Notes: generated by a model from the sequence alone, not told the origin. A stretch of 64,000 bases of DNA from Oscillospiraceae bacterium (GCA_017518255.1 JAFWVK010000044.1:1-64000), one strand, 5' to 3'. Shown: positions 7,835 through 17,081, counted from the first letter of the stretch. A program made the numbers and translations.

Positions 7835-9358
7835 ATGAGCAAAGCACCAGCAGCACTGCTGATTATGGACGGCTTCGGCATCAATCCGAGCGAATACGGT
7901 AATGCCATCAAAGCCGCAAAGACGCCGAACCTTGACCGGTACTTCGCGGAGTATCCGAATACGATCATCGGCGCCTCCGGACTGGATGTCGGTCTGCCGG
8001 ACGGTCAGATGGGCAATTCCGAGGTCGGTCATACAAATATCGGCGCCGGCAGAATCGTCTATCAGCAGCTTGTGAAAATCACAAAATCTATTCAGGACGG
8101 CGATTTCTTTGAAAATCCCGCACTGAAAGCCGCGATGCAGAACGCAAAAGACAAGGGGACAGCTCTGCATCTGATGGGTCTGCTTTCGCCGGGCGGCGTG
8201 CATTCGCATATGACGCATATGTACGGGCTTGTCGAAATGGCGAAGCGCTTCGGGCTGGAAAAGGTTTATATTCACGCCTATCTGGACGGAAGAGATGTTC
8301 CGCCGTCTTCGGCTGCCGGATACATGGAGGAAGCCGTTGCAAAGCTTCAGGAAATCGGCATCGGAAAAATCGGCGTGATTTCCGGCAGATTCTATGCGAT
8401 GGACAGAGACAATGCCTGGGACCGCGTCGAAAAAGCCTATGCCGCTCTGGTTTACGGCGAAGGCGTTCAGGAGAAAGATCCGGTTCAGGCAATCCGGAAT
8501 TCCTATGCGAACGGCGTCACGGATGAGTTTATGCTGCCGGCTGTTGTCGCAAAGGATGCGAAGATCGCCGAAAACGACAGTGTGATCTTCTTCAATTTCC
8601 GTCCCGACCGCGCCCGTCAGCTGACCCGTGCGTTCGTTGATCCGGAGTTCAAGGGCTTTGAGCGCAGAAACGGATATTTCCCGGTGCATTTTGTCTGCAT
8701 GGCACAGTATGATGCCGCTATGCCGAATGTTTCTGTCGCATTCCCGCCGGAAGAGCTGACCATGACCTTCGGCGAATATCTCGCAAAATGCGGGAAGACA
8801 CAGCTTCGTATTGCGGAAACACAGAAATATGCACATGTAACCTTCTTCTTCAACGGCGGCGAGGAGCGGCAGTTTGCGGGCGAGGAGCGCATCCTGATTC
8901 AGTCTCCGGATGTCGAGACCTTTGATTTGAAGCCGGAAATGAGCGCATATGAAGTGACCGAAGCAGTTCTGAAAGAGATTGCCGAGGATAAGTTCGATGC
9001 AATTATTCTGAATTATGCAAACTGTGATATGGTCGGACATACCGGTATTTTTGACGCTGCTGTTCAGGCTGTTGAAGCCGTTGATGACTGTATCGGACAG
9101 GTGACGGAGGCTATTCTTGCGAAGGGCGGCAAGGTGATTATCACCGCTGACCACGGAAATGCAGATAAAATGATGGAGGATGACGGTTCTCCGTTTACTG
9201 CGCACACCACGAATCCGGTTCCGGCAATTGTCATCGGAACACAGTATAAAAAATTGCGTGAGGGCGGCGTTCTGGCTGATCTTGCACCGACGCTGCTGCA
9301 AATGATGGAGCTTCCGCAGCCGGAGGAAATGACCGGTAAATCCCTGATTCTTGAATAA
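7835..9358 (+). CDS. gpmI: 2,3-bisphosphoglycerate-independent phosphoglycerate mutase
   Basis: Interconverts 3- and 2-phosphoglycerate through a phosphoserine intermediate and normally needs two Mn2+. The 507-residue length is typical of iPGM. It shows the metal-binding start LLIMDGFG, nucleophile Ser62 in GQMGNSEVGH, HLDGRD-like AYLDGRDVPP, and the alkaline-phosphatase-superfamily metal motifs NYANCDMVGHTG and TADHGNADKM. AAGGAG lies 8 bp before the ATG. It closes the glycolytic cluster and is followed by a hairpin terminator. Confidence 0.97.
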   Translation: MSKAPAALLIMDGFGINPSEYGNAIKAAKTPNLDRYFAEYPNTIIGASGLDVGLPDGQMGNSEVGHTNIGAGRIVYQQLVKITKSIQDGDFFENPALKAAMQNAKDKGTALHLMGLLSPGGVHSHMTHMYGLVEMAKRFGLEKVYIHAYLDGRDVPPSSAAGYMEEAVAKLQEIGIGKIGVISGRFYAMDRDNAWDRVEKAYAALVYGEGVQEKDPVQAIRNSYANGVTDEFMLPAVVAKDAKIAENDSVIFFNFRPDRARQLTRAFVDPEFKGFERRNGYFPVHFVCMAQYDAAMPNVSVAFPPEELTMTFGEYLAKCGKTQLRIAETQKYAHVTFFFNGGEERQFAGEERILIQSPDVETFDLKPEMSAYEVTEAVLKEIAEDKFDAIILNYANCDMVGHTGIFDAAVQAVEAVDDCIGQVTEAILAKGGKVIITADHGNADKMMEDDGSPFTAHTTNPVPAIVIGTQYKKLREGGVLADLAPTLLQMMELPQPEEMTGKSLILE

Positions 9359-9363
9359 TGCAA

Positions 9364-9396
9364 AAGCGCCTGAGGTTTTTCCTCAGGCGCTTCAGC
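9364..9396 (+). terminator. Terminator after gpmI
   Basis: Perfect 12-bp arms aagcgcctgagg (9364-9375) and cctcaggcgctt (9381-9392) with a T5 loop. The downstream U tract is weak (TTCAGCTTG), but the position right after the stop codon supports termination. Confidence 0.75.
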
Positions 9397-9404
9397 TTGT
9401 AGAT

Positions 9405-9484
9405 AAAATGTCTCCGACGGATTCAAAATGGGGGCTGCTCGCCCCCATCCCCCTCGCTGGGGACATTGTCCCCAGACCCCATTA
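9405..9484 (-). repeat. Dispersed ~79-bp hairpin element, copy 2
   Basis: Reverse complement of the element at 2742-2819, with about two substitutions by eye. It retains both perfect hairpins, and its outer end is the same TAATGGGG sequence. The two copies bracket the glycolytic cluster in inverted orientation. Confidence 0.85.
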
Positions 9485-9536
9485 CACAATAAAAATGATG
9501 CGTTTGCTTACTTTTCATTGTAAATGGGACGCTGGA

Positions 9537-10802
9537 TTATTTCTTGCGTTTTTTCTTCTTTTTCGGTGCGGATTTGGCAGCGATTTCATCAAGCAGTGCG
9601 TCGATTTTCGCATCGTTTTCGGCTTTTGCGGCTGCTGCCGGATCCTCATTTTCGGAAGATTCAGCTTCCGGTTCTTCCTGTTTTTCGGCTTCCGGAGTTT
9701 CCGCTTCTTCTTTTATCGGATTGTCTGCGGGCTCCTCTTTTTCGGGTTCGGCATCTTCGGTTTCAGCGGCGGTATCCGCAGCATTTTCATAATCTTCCAT
9801 ATCGAGCAGAACATGTGTGGTTTCTGCTTCTGCCTTCTGTTTTTTGCGCAGATGCTTTTCCTGCCATTCCTGCTCTCTGCGGTCGGATTCTTCAAGCAGA
9901 CGCTTAGATTCCGCGGTGTCAACATAAAGCTGGTAATCTGTTCCGAGGCGCTTGGTTCTGGAAAACCCGATAATCAGCAGAATCAGACCGACGACAACCG
10001 ATACCAGTGCAACTGCCTGTGAAATCTTGACTGTGCCGAGATAGAGGCTGTCGGTGCGCAGTCCCTCGATGAAGAATCTGCCGGCGCCGTACCAGACAAT
10101 ATACATCAGGAAAATCTGTCCGTCAAACTTCCGGAACTTTTTGGAAATGAAATGCAGGATAAGAAAACCGAGCAGGCACCATGCGGATTCATAGAGAAAA
10201 CAGGGGTGAACGGGATAATCCGGATCAAGATTCTGACCGGCGCCGTTGTTGATAATCCAGTTCCGGATGCGCTCGCTGGTCATGCCGAAGATATTGTCGG
10301 TATTTTTGCCGAAAGCTTCATGGTTCATAAAGTTTCCCCAGCGGCCGATGCTTTGTCCGATCAGCAGACCGAGTGCGGTCAGGTCGAACATCGGGAGCAG
10401 CCGGACCTTTCGCAGCTTGCAGACGACCGAACCGACGAGCAGTGCGCCGATAATGCCGCCGTAAATTGCAAGGCCGCCCTGACGGATGTTGAACATCGAC
10501 TTCCAGTTGCCGGAGTAGTCTTTCAGGTGGAACAGAACATAATAGGCTCTTGCACCGATAATCGCGCCGATGACGCCGCCGATAACGCCGTCGATTGCGC
10601 GGTCGGAGTCAATGCCGAATTTCCGCATCCTCGCAAAGCCGTAGATCATGGCGAGCATCATGCCGATTGTGATGAGCACGCCGTACCATGTGACGGATGC
10701 GTTAAAGATATGGAAGGCAGTGCTTTTGACGTTGAACTGAATATTCAGTTTCGGGAAACGGATCAGATCGGGGTTTGTTTCGGCCATCGGGATCGAAAAC
10801 AT
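9537..10802 (-). CDS. lgt: Prolipoprotein diacylglyceryl transferase with charged C-terminal tail
   Basis: Integral membrane enzyme that transfers diacylglycerol from phosphatidylglycerol to the lipobox Cys of prolipoproteins. It has several TM helices and the Lgt signature GRWGNFMNHEAFG (residues 153-165), plus RQGGLAIYGG and GRFFIEGLRTDS. The catalytic core ends near residue 280. A further ~140 residues are highly charged, largely Glu/Ala/Lys, and end in PKKKKKRKK; that tail is not part of the usual ~270-300-residue enzyme. AAAGGAAG precedes the ATG. The start overlaps the upstream M16 gene stop by one base (TGATG), so it is translationally coupled to yfmF-yfmH. Confidence 0.95.
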   Translation of the reverse strand: MFSIPMAETNPDLIRFPKLNIQFNVKSTAFHIFNASVTWYGVLITIGMMLAMIYGFARMRKFGIDSDRAIDGVIGGVIGAIIGARAYYVLFHLKDYSGNWKSMFNIRQGGLAIYGGIIGALLVGSVVCKLRKVRLLPMFDLTALGLLIGQSIGRWGNFMNHEAFGKNTDNIFGMTSERIRNWIINNGAGQNLDPDYPVHPCFLYESAWCLLGFLILHFISKKFRKFDGQIFLMYIVWYGAGRFFIEGLRTDSLYLGTVKISQAVALVSVVVGLILLIIGFSRTKRLGTDYQLYVDTAESKRLLEESDRREQEWQEKHLRKKQKAEAETTHVLLDMEDYENAADTAAETEDAEPEKEEPADNPIKEEAETPEAEKQEEPEAESSENEDPAAAAKAENDAKIDALLDEIAAKSAPKKKKKRKK

Positions 10803-12088
10803 CAGACTTCTTCCTTTCTGTTTTCCGGCAGGACGACGGAAAGCGTCATCCGTTCCGGATTAAATCGTTTCAGCAGACAGTTTTGTGCATCTTCCGGCGT
10901 CATCTGTGCCAGAAGCTGTATCCGGGCAAACGGACTTTGAATTCCGCTGATGCAGGCATCCGCCATTGCGTCAGCGGCGGCTTCCGGGCTGTTCAGTCCG
11001 AGGACGGCATCGCCGTAGGCTGCTTTTTTGCAGACAGCAAAGCGTGCTTTGTCCAGGCCCTCTTTTTTCGTGCGTTCAATTTCGGCACAGATTGCGTTGC
11101 AGACGGCATCAGGGTGATCCGACTCCCCTTCTGCGGTCACGGCAAACCAGCCGTCGCCGGCAAGACAGTCCGTTGCAAAAGTATCATTTACCAGCCCTTC
11201 GTTCAGAAGCCGCTGATACAGCGGCGAGGTATCGCCTGTAAGCAGCTCAGAGACAATCGAGCAGAGCAAGGTTTCCCGAAGGCGTTCTGTCCCTTCGGCG
11301 GGTTCGCTCTTAAAGCCGAGCATGAATTGCGTCTTGCCGACTGCCATGCGGCATTCAGTTCGCCGCGTTACAACCTGCTCCGGCTCCGGCGGGAGAACCG
11401 TTTCCGCCGTCATTGGCTCTGCCGGGCGAAGAATTTCATCTGCGGCTTGCAGGACATCCTCCGTCCGGATATTTCCGGCACAGCAAAGCACCATATTATG
11501 CAGATTATAAAAGCTTTCCCAGCAGCGGTAGAGCATCTGCGGCGTAATTTGCCGGATGCTTTTCTGTGTGCCGAGCACATGCGTGCGCACGGGATGCCGG
11601 TGATACATTCCCTGAAGAAGCTGCATCATCAGGCAGTCTGCGGGATCATCCAGCGCTTCCTGCAGCTCCTGCGCGATAATGCCGCGCTCCATACTGACGC
11701 TTTTTTCGGTAAAATGCGGACTCTGTACGAATTGCAGCAGAACCCGCAGCGCTTCGGGGAACGCACGGCTTGTCTGGAAGTAATAAACTGTACGGTCGGT
11801 GTCGGTATAGGCATTGTCAAATGCGCCGAGCCTTGAAAACAGCTCTGAGGCATCCTCATCCGCGTTTTCAAAGAGCTTATGTTCCAGATAATGTGCAATG
11901 CCGCAGGGCATTTCCGTAACTGGCTCGCCGGGGGCAGTCCGGAAGGCAATGCACTGAGAGCCGAAGCGCGCTGCGAACTGTGCCGCAGCCGTTTTGAATT
12001 CCGGCATTTCCATGATCCGGATTTCCAGACCGCTTTTGTGCTGAATGACGGTGCAGGAGTCTCCGGTCCGGTCATCGGTCAGAATCAA
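10802..12088 (-). CDS. yfmH: M16 family zinc metalloprotease, YfmH-like
   Basis: A 428-residue member of the insulinase/pitrilysin (M16) family. The inverted zinc motif HxxEH is present as HYLEH in GIAHYLEHKLFE, and the distal Glu is expected in GIIAQELQEAL. It pairs with the next gene upstream, which lacks the zinc motif; such YfmF/YfmH pairs are typical of Firmicutes and form one active plus one non-catalytic subunit. It overlaps its neighbour by 4 bp (ATGA) and lgt by 1 bp. Pairs of this type have been linked to peptide processing or to EF-P modification pathways in some species; the substrate here is unknown. Confidence 0.9.
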   Translation of the reverse strand: MILTDDRTGDSCTVIQHKSGLEIRIMEMPEFKTAAAQFAARFGSQCIAFRTAPGEPVTEMPCGIAHYLEHKLFENADEDASELFSRLGAFDNAYTDTDRTVYYFQTSRAFPEALRVLLQFVQSPHFTEKSVSMERGIIAQELQEALDDPADCLMMQLLQGMYHRHPVRTHVLGTQKSIRQITPQMLYRCWESFYNLHNMVLCCAGNIRTEDVLQAADEILRPAEPMTAETVLPPEPEQVVTRRTECRMAVGKTQFMLGFKSEPAEGTERLRETLLCSIVSELLTGDTSPLYQRLLNEGLVNDTFATDCLAGDGWFAVTAEGESDHPDAVCNAICAEIERTKKEGLDKARFAVCKKAAYGDAVLGLNSPEAAADAMADACISGIQSPFARIQLLAQMTPEDAQNCLLKRFNPERMTLSVVLPENRKEEV

Positions 12089-13344
12089 GAACGCATCGCC
12101 TCCTCTGCATACAGCGTATAAACGGTATCCGGAATCAGCTGATTAGCGGCAGCACTGAGCTGTTCCGGTGTGATCCGTTCCAGTGCCGCTGCAATTTCCT
12201 CCGGTGTGCGCGAATCGTCAAAAAGATGATTGTCTGCGATTCTTGCGGCAGTATCCGCATTGGAATTTTCAATGATTGCGGCGCGCCGCCGGTAATCGAG
12301 AACTGCTTCGTTCAGCATGGAGCGGGGATACTCTCCTTTCCGCAGAAGTTCGATCTGCATACGGATTGCATGTTCCGCCGCTTCAAGGTCTTCATTCTGT
12401 ACGCCGCAGTCTACGGTCAGAGTGCCTTTGAGCACGGAGGTATGGCTCTGACAGTAATAGCAGAGACTCTGCTTTTCGCGGACATTCATAAACAGCAGCG
12501 ACTGATTGATGCCGCCGAGCACGCTGTTCAGGAGGTACATGACATCCCGCGGGACATCGCTGTATTTGTAAATCATCACGAGCTTGCTCTGATTGACCGC
12601 CATATGCTCGGTCTCGCGGAGCAGCTTGACCTTCGGCGGGCTGGGGGCAAAAAGTGGTGCGGCTTCGGGGCAGCGGTGCAGTCCGGCGAAGGCGCCGGTC
12701 AGAATGCTGCGGACGGGTTTCGGCTCCGGCAGAATGCAGATGACATCTATCGGCGCGGCAGTCAGGAGCTGCTTCCAGATGCGGTAAGCGAGAGCAGGCG
12801 TTACGGCTTCGGCATTTTTGCGTGATCCGTAAGGCGGCAGCGCGGCGGGTTCTCCCTGAAAGCAAAGCGATGCGGCGCGCTGCAAAGCATAGGTTCGCTT
12901 GTCGTTTCGCTCGCAGTCGATGTCATCCAGAAGATTCTGCCTGCAAATGCGGAATTCCGGTTCACAGAACACACCGTTTTCAGCGTGCGGGCGCATCAGG
13001 CAGCCTGTCACCAGTTTCAGCATTTCGCCGGTAATGTTTTCGCCCTCCAGAGCAAAGCGGTCATCCAGCCATGACGCTGTAAAGGAGAGTGACACGGCAT
13101 CGCCGCAGAGTGAAAGCTTCGCGGAAAAGTCCGCGGCATAAAGGGAATCCAGCCGGAGACTGAGCGCGGAAATGCCGGGATATTCGGCGGAGGATGCGGT
13201 CAGCAGGTCGGTCAGCAGCGCGAGCGCCGGCGCCGTTTCCGCGCTGCGCGCCGTATAGAACTGCATCATCAGCAGACAGCTGCGGAATTTCGGATCAATG
13301 ATTTCCGTATAACGGATGCCGTTTCCGATCATCTGATCCGCCAT
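12085..13344 (-). CDS. yfmF: M16 family non-catalytic peptidase homologue, YfmF-like
   Basis: A 419-residue M16-fold protein. The N-terminal half has no HxxEH, whereas the C-terminal half keeps family features such as SSVLGGINQSLLFMNVREKQSLCYY (cited by its segments INQSLLF and REKQSLCYY). It is therefore inferred to be the structural partner of the catalytic YfmH subunit encoded directly downstream. The start is supported by AAAGGAG 8 bp upstream. It is the first gene of a three-gene minus-strand operon with lgt last. Confidence 0.88.
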   Translation of the reverse strand: MADQMIGNGIRYTEIIDPKFRSCLLMMQFYTARSAETAPALALLTDLLTASSAEYPGISALSLRLDSLYAADFSAKLSLCGDAVSLSFTASWLDDRFALEGENITGEMLKLVTGCLMRPHAENGVFCEPEFRICRQNLLDDIDCERNDKRTYALQRAASLCFQGEPAALPPYGSRKNAEAVTPALAYRIWKQLLTAAPIDVICILPEPKPVRSILTGAFAGLHRCPEAAPLFAPSPPKVKLLRETEHMAVNQSKLVMIYKYSDVPRDVMYLLNSVLGGINQSLLFMNVREKQSLCYYCQSHTSVLKGTLTVDCGVQNEDLEAAEHAIRMQIELLRKGEYPRSMLNEAVLDYRRRAAIIENSNADTAARIADNHLFDDSRTPEEIAAALERITPEQLSAAANQLIPDTVYTLYAEEAMRS

Positions 13345-13385
13345 TGCATCAGGCTCCTTTCGCTTAAAATCGGATATACATAATT

Positions 13386-13414
13386 ATTATACCACGGTGC
13401 GCCGGAAAACGCAA
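13386..13414 (-). promoter_or_regulatory. Promoter of yfmF-yfmH-lgt
   Basis: On the minus strand: TTGCGT (13414-13409), 17-bp spacer, TATAAT (13391-13386) with a TGG extended -10. It belongs to the TTGCGTTTT promoter group. Confidence 0.8.
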
Positions 13415-13509
13415 ACCAAATCTGCATGGCAGCTAAATTCCAGGCGCCCAACCACTCGTTTTTGGTATATCTGCACATGAGAACGTTCTTTTTTCGGCGA
13501 TTCTGCGAA

Positions 13510-13538
13510 TTGACGGCAGGCGGATTATGGCATATAAT
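13510..13538 (+). promoter_or_regulatory. Promoter of the lipoprotein gene
   Basis: TTGACG (13510-13515), 17-bp spacer, TATAAT (13533-13538). It diverges from the yfmF promoter. Confidence 0.8.
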
Positions 13539-13603
13539 AAAAATATGGATATTTCGGATGCAGCGGTTTTTCCGCTGCAAATTTACAGCGCAGTGAGGAT
13601 TAT

Positions 13604-14422
13604 ATGATGAGACAGAAAAGATTATTTGCATGTTTGAGTGCAGCGGTGCTTTGCTGCTGCATGAGTGCCTGCGATGATAACGGTGATAAACGTACAGCGG
13701 GAAAAGAATCAGGTGCCGATCATGTATTGAGCAGTGAAACTCAGACTGAAAAACAAACCGAGACTTCGGCAGAAACGACTTCAGAGACAACATCGGCATC
13801 TGAAGAATCTTCACAGGCAACCGGAACAGGTTCGTTTATGATCGGTGATATTGATCTGACCGCATCGCCGACATTACAACAGATGCTCGACAGCGGGTGG
13901 GAAGTGAAATCGGAGCCGGACCCGACAGCAGGGGTTGCGCACGGAATGACGTATGTCAATATCGGACAATCCGGAAGTTTACCGTGGGTTCGAGTGCCGT
14001 GGAGGCTGCATTCAAGTAAAACGGATCTCCCCAATTTTGAAACTTCAACAGTGAGCTGGTATGCTGTCGGCGAAATGGAGGGCAAAGAATGGGAGGAAGA
14101 TAAAAACGCAACATTCGGATTGATTGAAGTGTTAAATATGCCTATTCTGCCAGCCGGGAGTGAGTATGCCCGCCCAAGTATCAGGCTTCCGAAAGGTATA
14201 TCAGAAGAATCAACGTATGAGGATTTTAAATCGGCTTACGGCACTCCGGAAAAAAGCCTGCGCGGGAGCGGAATCGTGACAAGTCAGTTTTCCGACGGTA
14301 TCGTTTCAGCAGCGGCAGAAGTTTTATGTTTGCGTTATACGCTGGAGGACTTTTTTATATCAGCATTTTTTGATGAAAAAGGGCATCATCTGGTAGGAAT
14401 CTCGATATTACCGTTAAGATAA
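13604..14422 (+). CDS. Putative lipoprotein of unknown function
   Basis: A 272-residue protein with a classic type II signal peptide: MMRQKR, a hydrophobic core LFACLSAAVLCCCM, and lipobox MSAC with Cys at about residue 23. A Ser/Thr/Glu-rich linker (about residues 40-75) leads to a soluble domain of about 190 residues that I do not recognise. It is inferred to be lipidated by Lgt, encoded divergently next door, and displayed on the outer membrane face. Alternative start at 13607. AT-richer codon use than the housekeeping neighbours suggests an accessory gene. Confidence 0.85.
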   Translation: MMRQKRLFACLSAAVLCCCMSACDDNGDKRTAGKESGADHVLSSETQTEKQTETSAETTSETTSASEESSQATGTGSFMIGDIDLTASPTLQQMLDSGWEVKSEPDPTAGVAHGMTYVNIGQSGSLPWVRVPWRLHSSKTDLPNFETSTVSWYAVGEMEGKEWEEDKNATFGLIEVLNMPILPAGSEYARPSIRLPKGISEESTYEDFKSAYGTPEKSLRGSGIVTSQFSDGIVSAAAEVLCLRYTLEDFFISAFFDEKGHHLVGISILPLR

Positions 14423-14458
14423 AAGACCCGCATATGACATAGATTACTGACAGCACAA

Positions 14459-14502
14459 TCCCCCGCACCATTCTGACAGGGCGCGGGGGATGTTTTATTT
14501 TT
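14459..14502. terminator. Bidirectional terminator between convergent genes
   Basis: Arms tcccccgc (14459-14466) and gcggggga (14483-14490) with a 16-nt loop, followed on the plus strand by TGTTTTATTTTT. It serves the lipoprotein gene and overlaps the end of the convergent metallophosphatase gene. Confidence 0.8.
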
Positions 14503-15103
14503 CCGGCGGGTTTTCGTAATCAAAGGTGTATGTCCGGTAGCCGTTGATGACGGTTGTCTGCTGAAACTGCGAAACGCGGGGTGTCCGGAGTCCGTAATTC
14601 ATATGGACATGCCCGTGCAGGAAAAAGCGAGGCTGATATTCTGTCAGCAGCGGTTCAAATGCGGCAAAGCCCTTGTGGCAGGTGTCTTCGCCGTCGTGAA
14701 ATCCGAGCATCGGTGCATGGGTTACGAGAATATCGATTCCGCTGCTTTTCTTTAGCTTCCGGTGCATCCTTCTGATGCGGGACTGCATTTCCTGCTCGGT
14801 ATACTGATGCAGTCCCGGACGGTAGCGCATCGAGCCGCCGAGCCCCAGAATCCGGATGCCCTCGTGAACATAGATTTTGTCGTCGATGCATTCGCAGCCC
14901 TCCGGCGGAATGCGGCTGTATTTTTCGTCGTGATTGCCGTGAACGTAGAGCAGCGGCACATTTGCAAATGTTTCCACAAAAGACAGATACTGCGGATTCA
15001 GATCGCCGCAGGATATAATCAGATCAATGCCGCGGAACATTCCCGGCTGATAGTGATCCCAGATATAACTTGACTCCACATCTGCCATGACCATAATTTT
15101 CAT
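14495..15103 (-). CDS. Metallophosphoesterase (calcineurin-like)
   Basis: A 202-residue cytoplasmic calcineurin-like phosphoesterase. Metal-binding motifs are in order: MADVESSY at the N-terminus (D present, the usual DxH is altered to DVE), CGDLN, GNHDEKY, THAPM and HGHVH. The start at 15103 (MKIMVMADV) is chosen because GGGGAAG precedes it and the family begins directly with this strand; the frame remains open 48 codons further upstream. The substrate cannot be predicted from the sequence. Confidence 0.85.
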   Translation of the reverse strand: MKIMVMADVESSYIWDHYQPGMFRGIDLIISCGDLNPQYLSFVETFANVPLLYVHGNHDEKYSRIPPEGCECIDDKIYVHEGIRILGLGGSMRYRPGLHQYTEQEMQSRIRRMHRKLKKSSGIDILVTHAPMLGFHDGEDTCHKGFAAFEPLLTEYQPRFFLHGHVHMNYGLRTPRVSQFQQTTVINGYRTYTFDYENPPEK

Positions 15104-15149
15104 ATGACTTCCCCGATTTTTCACATTACATTTTTGCAGGATGAAAGGA

Positions 15150-17081
15150 TTATGTCGTTTCTTCCGGACGCTTAAAGCTATGCCACTTTGCGAATGCACG
15201 GTACTGTTCCTGCAATTCGCTGACCTCCGGCAGTCTTCCGACGACATTATCCGGCAGCCAGTCCATGCGGATAATCTCGTCTGCGGTCAGGCTCTGGTTT
15301 GCTTCGATCCGGCATTTTCCGTCCTGCCCGTAGACGATTCCGCTGAACGGCTCAAAGGCTCTTTTTGTCATCTGTTCCCGGATCAGCCGGACGAGCTTCT
15401 GTGTGCCGCTCGGCAGGCGGCTGGAGCAGGCGACGTCAATCGCGCCGGAGGACATGCCCCAGTAATAGTTCAGCGCCTGTGTTTCATTCCGGTTGCTGTC
15501 GTTTTTCCAGGCGCCGATCAGCACCGAGCGGACGAGATCGACATAGAGACTGCCCCAGTTCCAGACAGGTGCCGCAAGCTGAAACTGCACATCTCCGTAA
15601 ATGCCGTACAGCCCGAAGTATGTATCATCGGAAACCGGCGCACTGATGTCCCGGTCAGAGATCAGGTCAATCTGCTTGGAGCGGAAATAGGCATCCGGGT
15701 CATGATTTTCGAGCGTAGACCAGTCCAGATAAACCATTGCCCGCGGGTTGACCAGCTTGACACCCAGTGCGAACGCACTGACGGCAGCGGGTGTGCCGAG
15801 AATCGGATAATCCGCAATATAGCCGATGCGTTCGTTTTCGGTCATGGAGCCTGCAATGACGCCGGTGATAAACTTCGCTTCGTAGATGCGGAGATAATAG
15901 GTGCGAAGCTGTTTGTATGAAGTATTGACCGAGCAGTTCAGCAGAATGATTTCGGGGTGCGCGACTGCGGCGCGCATACTGACGGCATGATAGACCGGCG
16001 ATGTGGTAAAGATGAGCTTGCAGCCGTCTGCGATTGCCTGAGAGATTGTTTCCTCCGCCTTCTCTTCCGGACAAATATAAGCTTTTGTCTCAATCTCGCT
16101 GCCGAATGTATCTGCCAGATATCTTCTGCCGATTTCGTGGTTATAGCTCCAGCCGGAGCTCTGCGGATCCTTCGGGTACAGAAACGCGATCCGGAGCACG
16201 GAGTTTCCGGTCAGCGCCAGTATTTTGGTCAGGGCGACCTTTTTGGAATCCTCTGTCGGATTGAGAATATGGGAGCTTGGATTCTTGTCTGCCAGAACGC
16301 GGAATTCTGCCCAGACCCGGTCAATCATCCGGTGAAGCTCAATGGAGGAAAGCCCGTGCAGAGAGCTGTATCCGTAGATTTCAAGGAAATGCAGGAATGC
16401 ATCACCGGTTGTAATCGGAAAGCGGTGACCGTTCTTGCTGAGATAGTAATTCTCGAAAACGGCATAGAGAAACCGGACATTCCTGCGCAGGCTGTCATCC
16501 CAGACTGCCGGTTCATCGACCGTTCCCGTCGTCGGAACTGCACGGAGCAGCCGCGGGAATGCGCCGACCTGACTCATCTGGATTTCGTACATGCCCGAAA
16601 TTTTATAGAATTCGAGAAATTCGGTGTATACCTTGTATTCGTCCGAATCGGTCGGCTTCGGAATCAGCCGCGTGACCTTTGCGCTGATGCTGACCGCACC
16701 GTTATATTTGGAGACACTGACGCGCTTGTTCCCTTCGACAACATAAAAGCGCTGCATGTATTCATAGACGGTAATCGGTTCATTTACCCCGATCTCACTC
16801 ACAGAATCATAGAGTGCAGACCATTTGCTGCCGAATTCCGTTTCATAGTTCAGCAGCGGCATGAAATTGGATGCAAATGCCGAAGTGCGCTCGGAATTGA
16901 CTGTTCCCGCAATCATAGAAACCGGGATTTCAAACTGTCCGATCGGAAGCGTACCTTCGGTCTCGCTCTGCCGCAGAATATCCTCCAGAACCGGGAGATA
17001 CGGGTATTCGCCGCGCGATACCGCCTGCCGGTACTGCTTTTCCGCCAGCTTCTGAGCCTTTGTATAATCCTGAATCGCCAT
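15150..17081 (-). CDS. Cytoplasmic ParB-like / BMP (PnrA-like) fusion protein
   Basis: A 643-residue protein with no signal peptide or lipobox. Residues about 95-140 contain NEPITVYEYMQRFYVVEGNK and RVSVSKYNG, resembling the ParB/Srx N-terminal fold (an R-box-like VVEGNKR). From about residue 310 (RIAFLYPKDPQSSGWSYNHE) to about 600 the protein matches the basic-membrane-protein/PnrA periplasmic-binding fold, with motifs GCKLIFTTSPVY, AKFITGVIAGSMT and IGYIADYPI. BMP proteins are normally exported lipoproteins of nucleoside ABC importers, so a cytoplasmic copy fused to a ParB-like region suggests a ligand-sensing regulator. The start at 17081 has AAAGGAG upstream. Confidence 0.8.
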   Translation of the reverse strand: MAIQDYTKAQKLAEKQYRQAVSRGEYPYLPVLEDILRQSETEGTLPIGQFEIPVSMIAGTVNSERTSAFASNFMPLLNYETEFGSKWSALYDSVSEIGVNEPITVYEYMQRFYVVEGNKRVSVSKYNGAVSISAKVTRLIPKPTDSDEYKVYTEFLEFYKISGMYEIQMSQVGAFPRLLRAVPTTGTVDEPAVWDDSLRRNVRFLYAVFENYYLSKNGHRFPITTGDAFLHFLEIYGYSSLHGLSSIELHRMIDRVWAEFRVLADKNPSSHILNPTEDSKKVALTKILALTGNSVLRIAFLYPKDPQSSGWSYNHEIGRRYLADTFGSEIETKAYICPEEKAEETISQAIADGCKLIFTTSPVYHAVSMRAAVAHPEIILLNCSVNTSYKQLRTYYLRIYEAKFITGVIAGSMTENERIGYIADYPILGTPAAVSAFALGVKLVNPRAMVYLDWSTLENHDPDAYFRSKQIDLISDRDISAPVSDDTYFGLYGIYGDVQFQLAAPVWNWGSLYVDLVRSVLIGAWKNDSNRNETQALNYYWGMSSGAIDVACSSRLPSGTQKLVRLIREQMTKRAFEPFSGIVYGQDGKCRIEANQSLTADEIIRMDWLPDNVVGRLPEVSELQEQYRAFAKWHSFKRPEETT

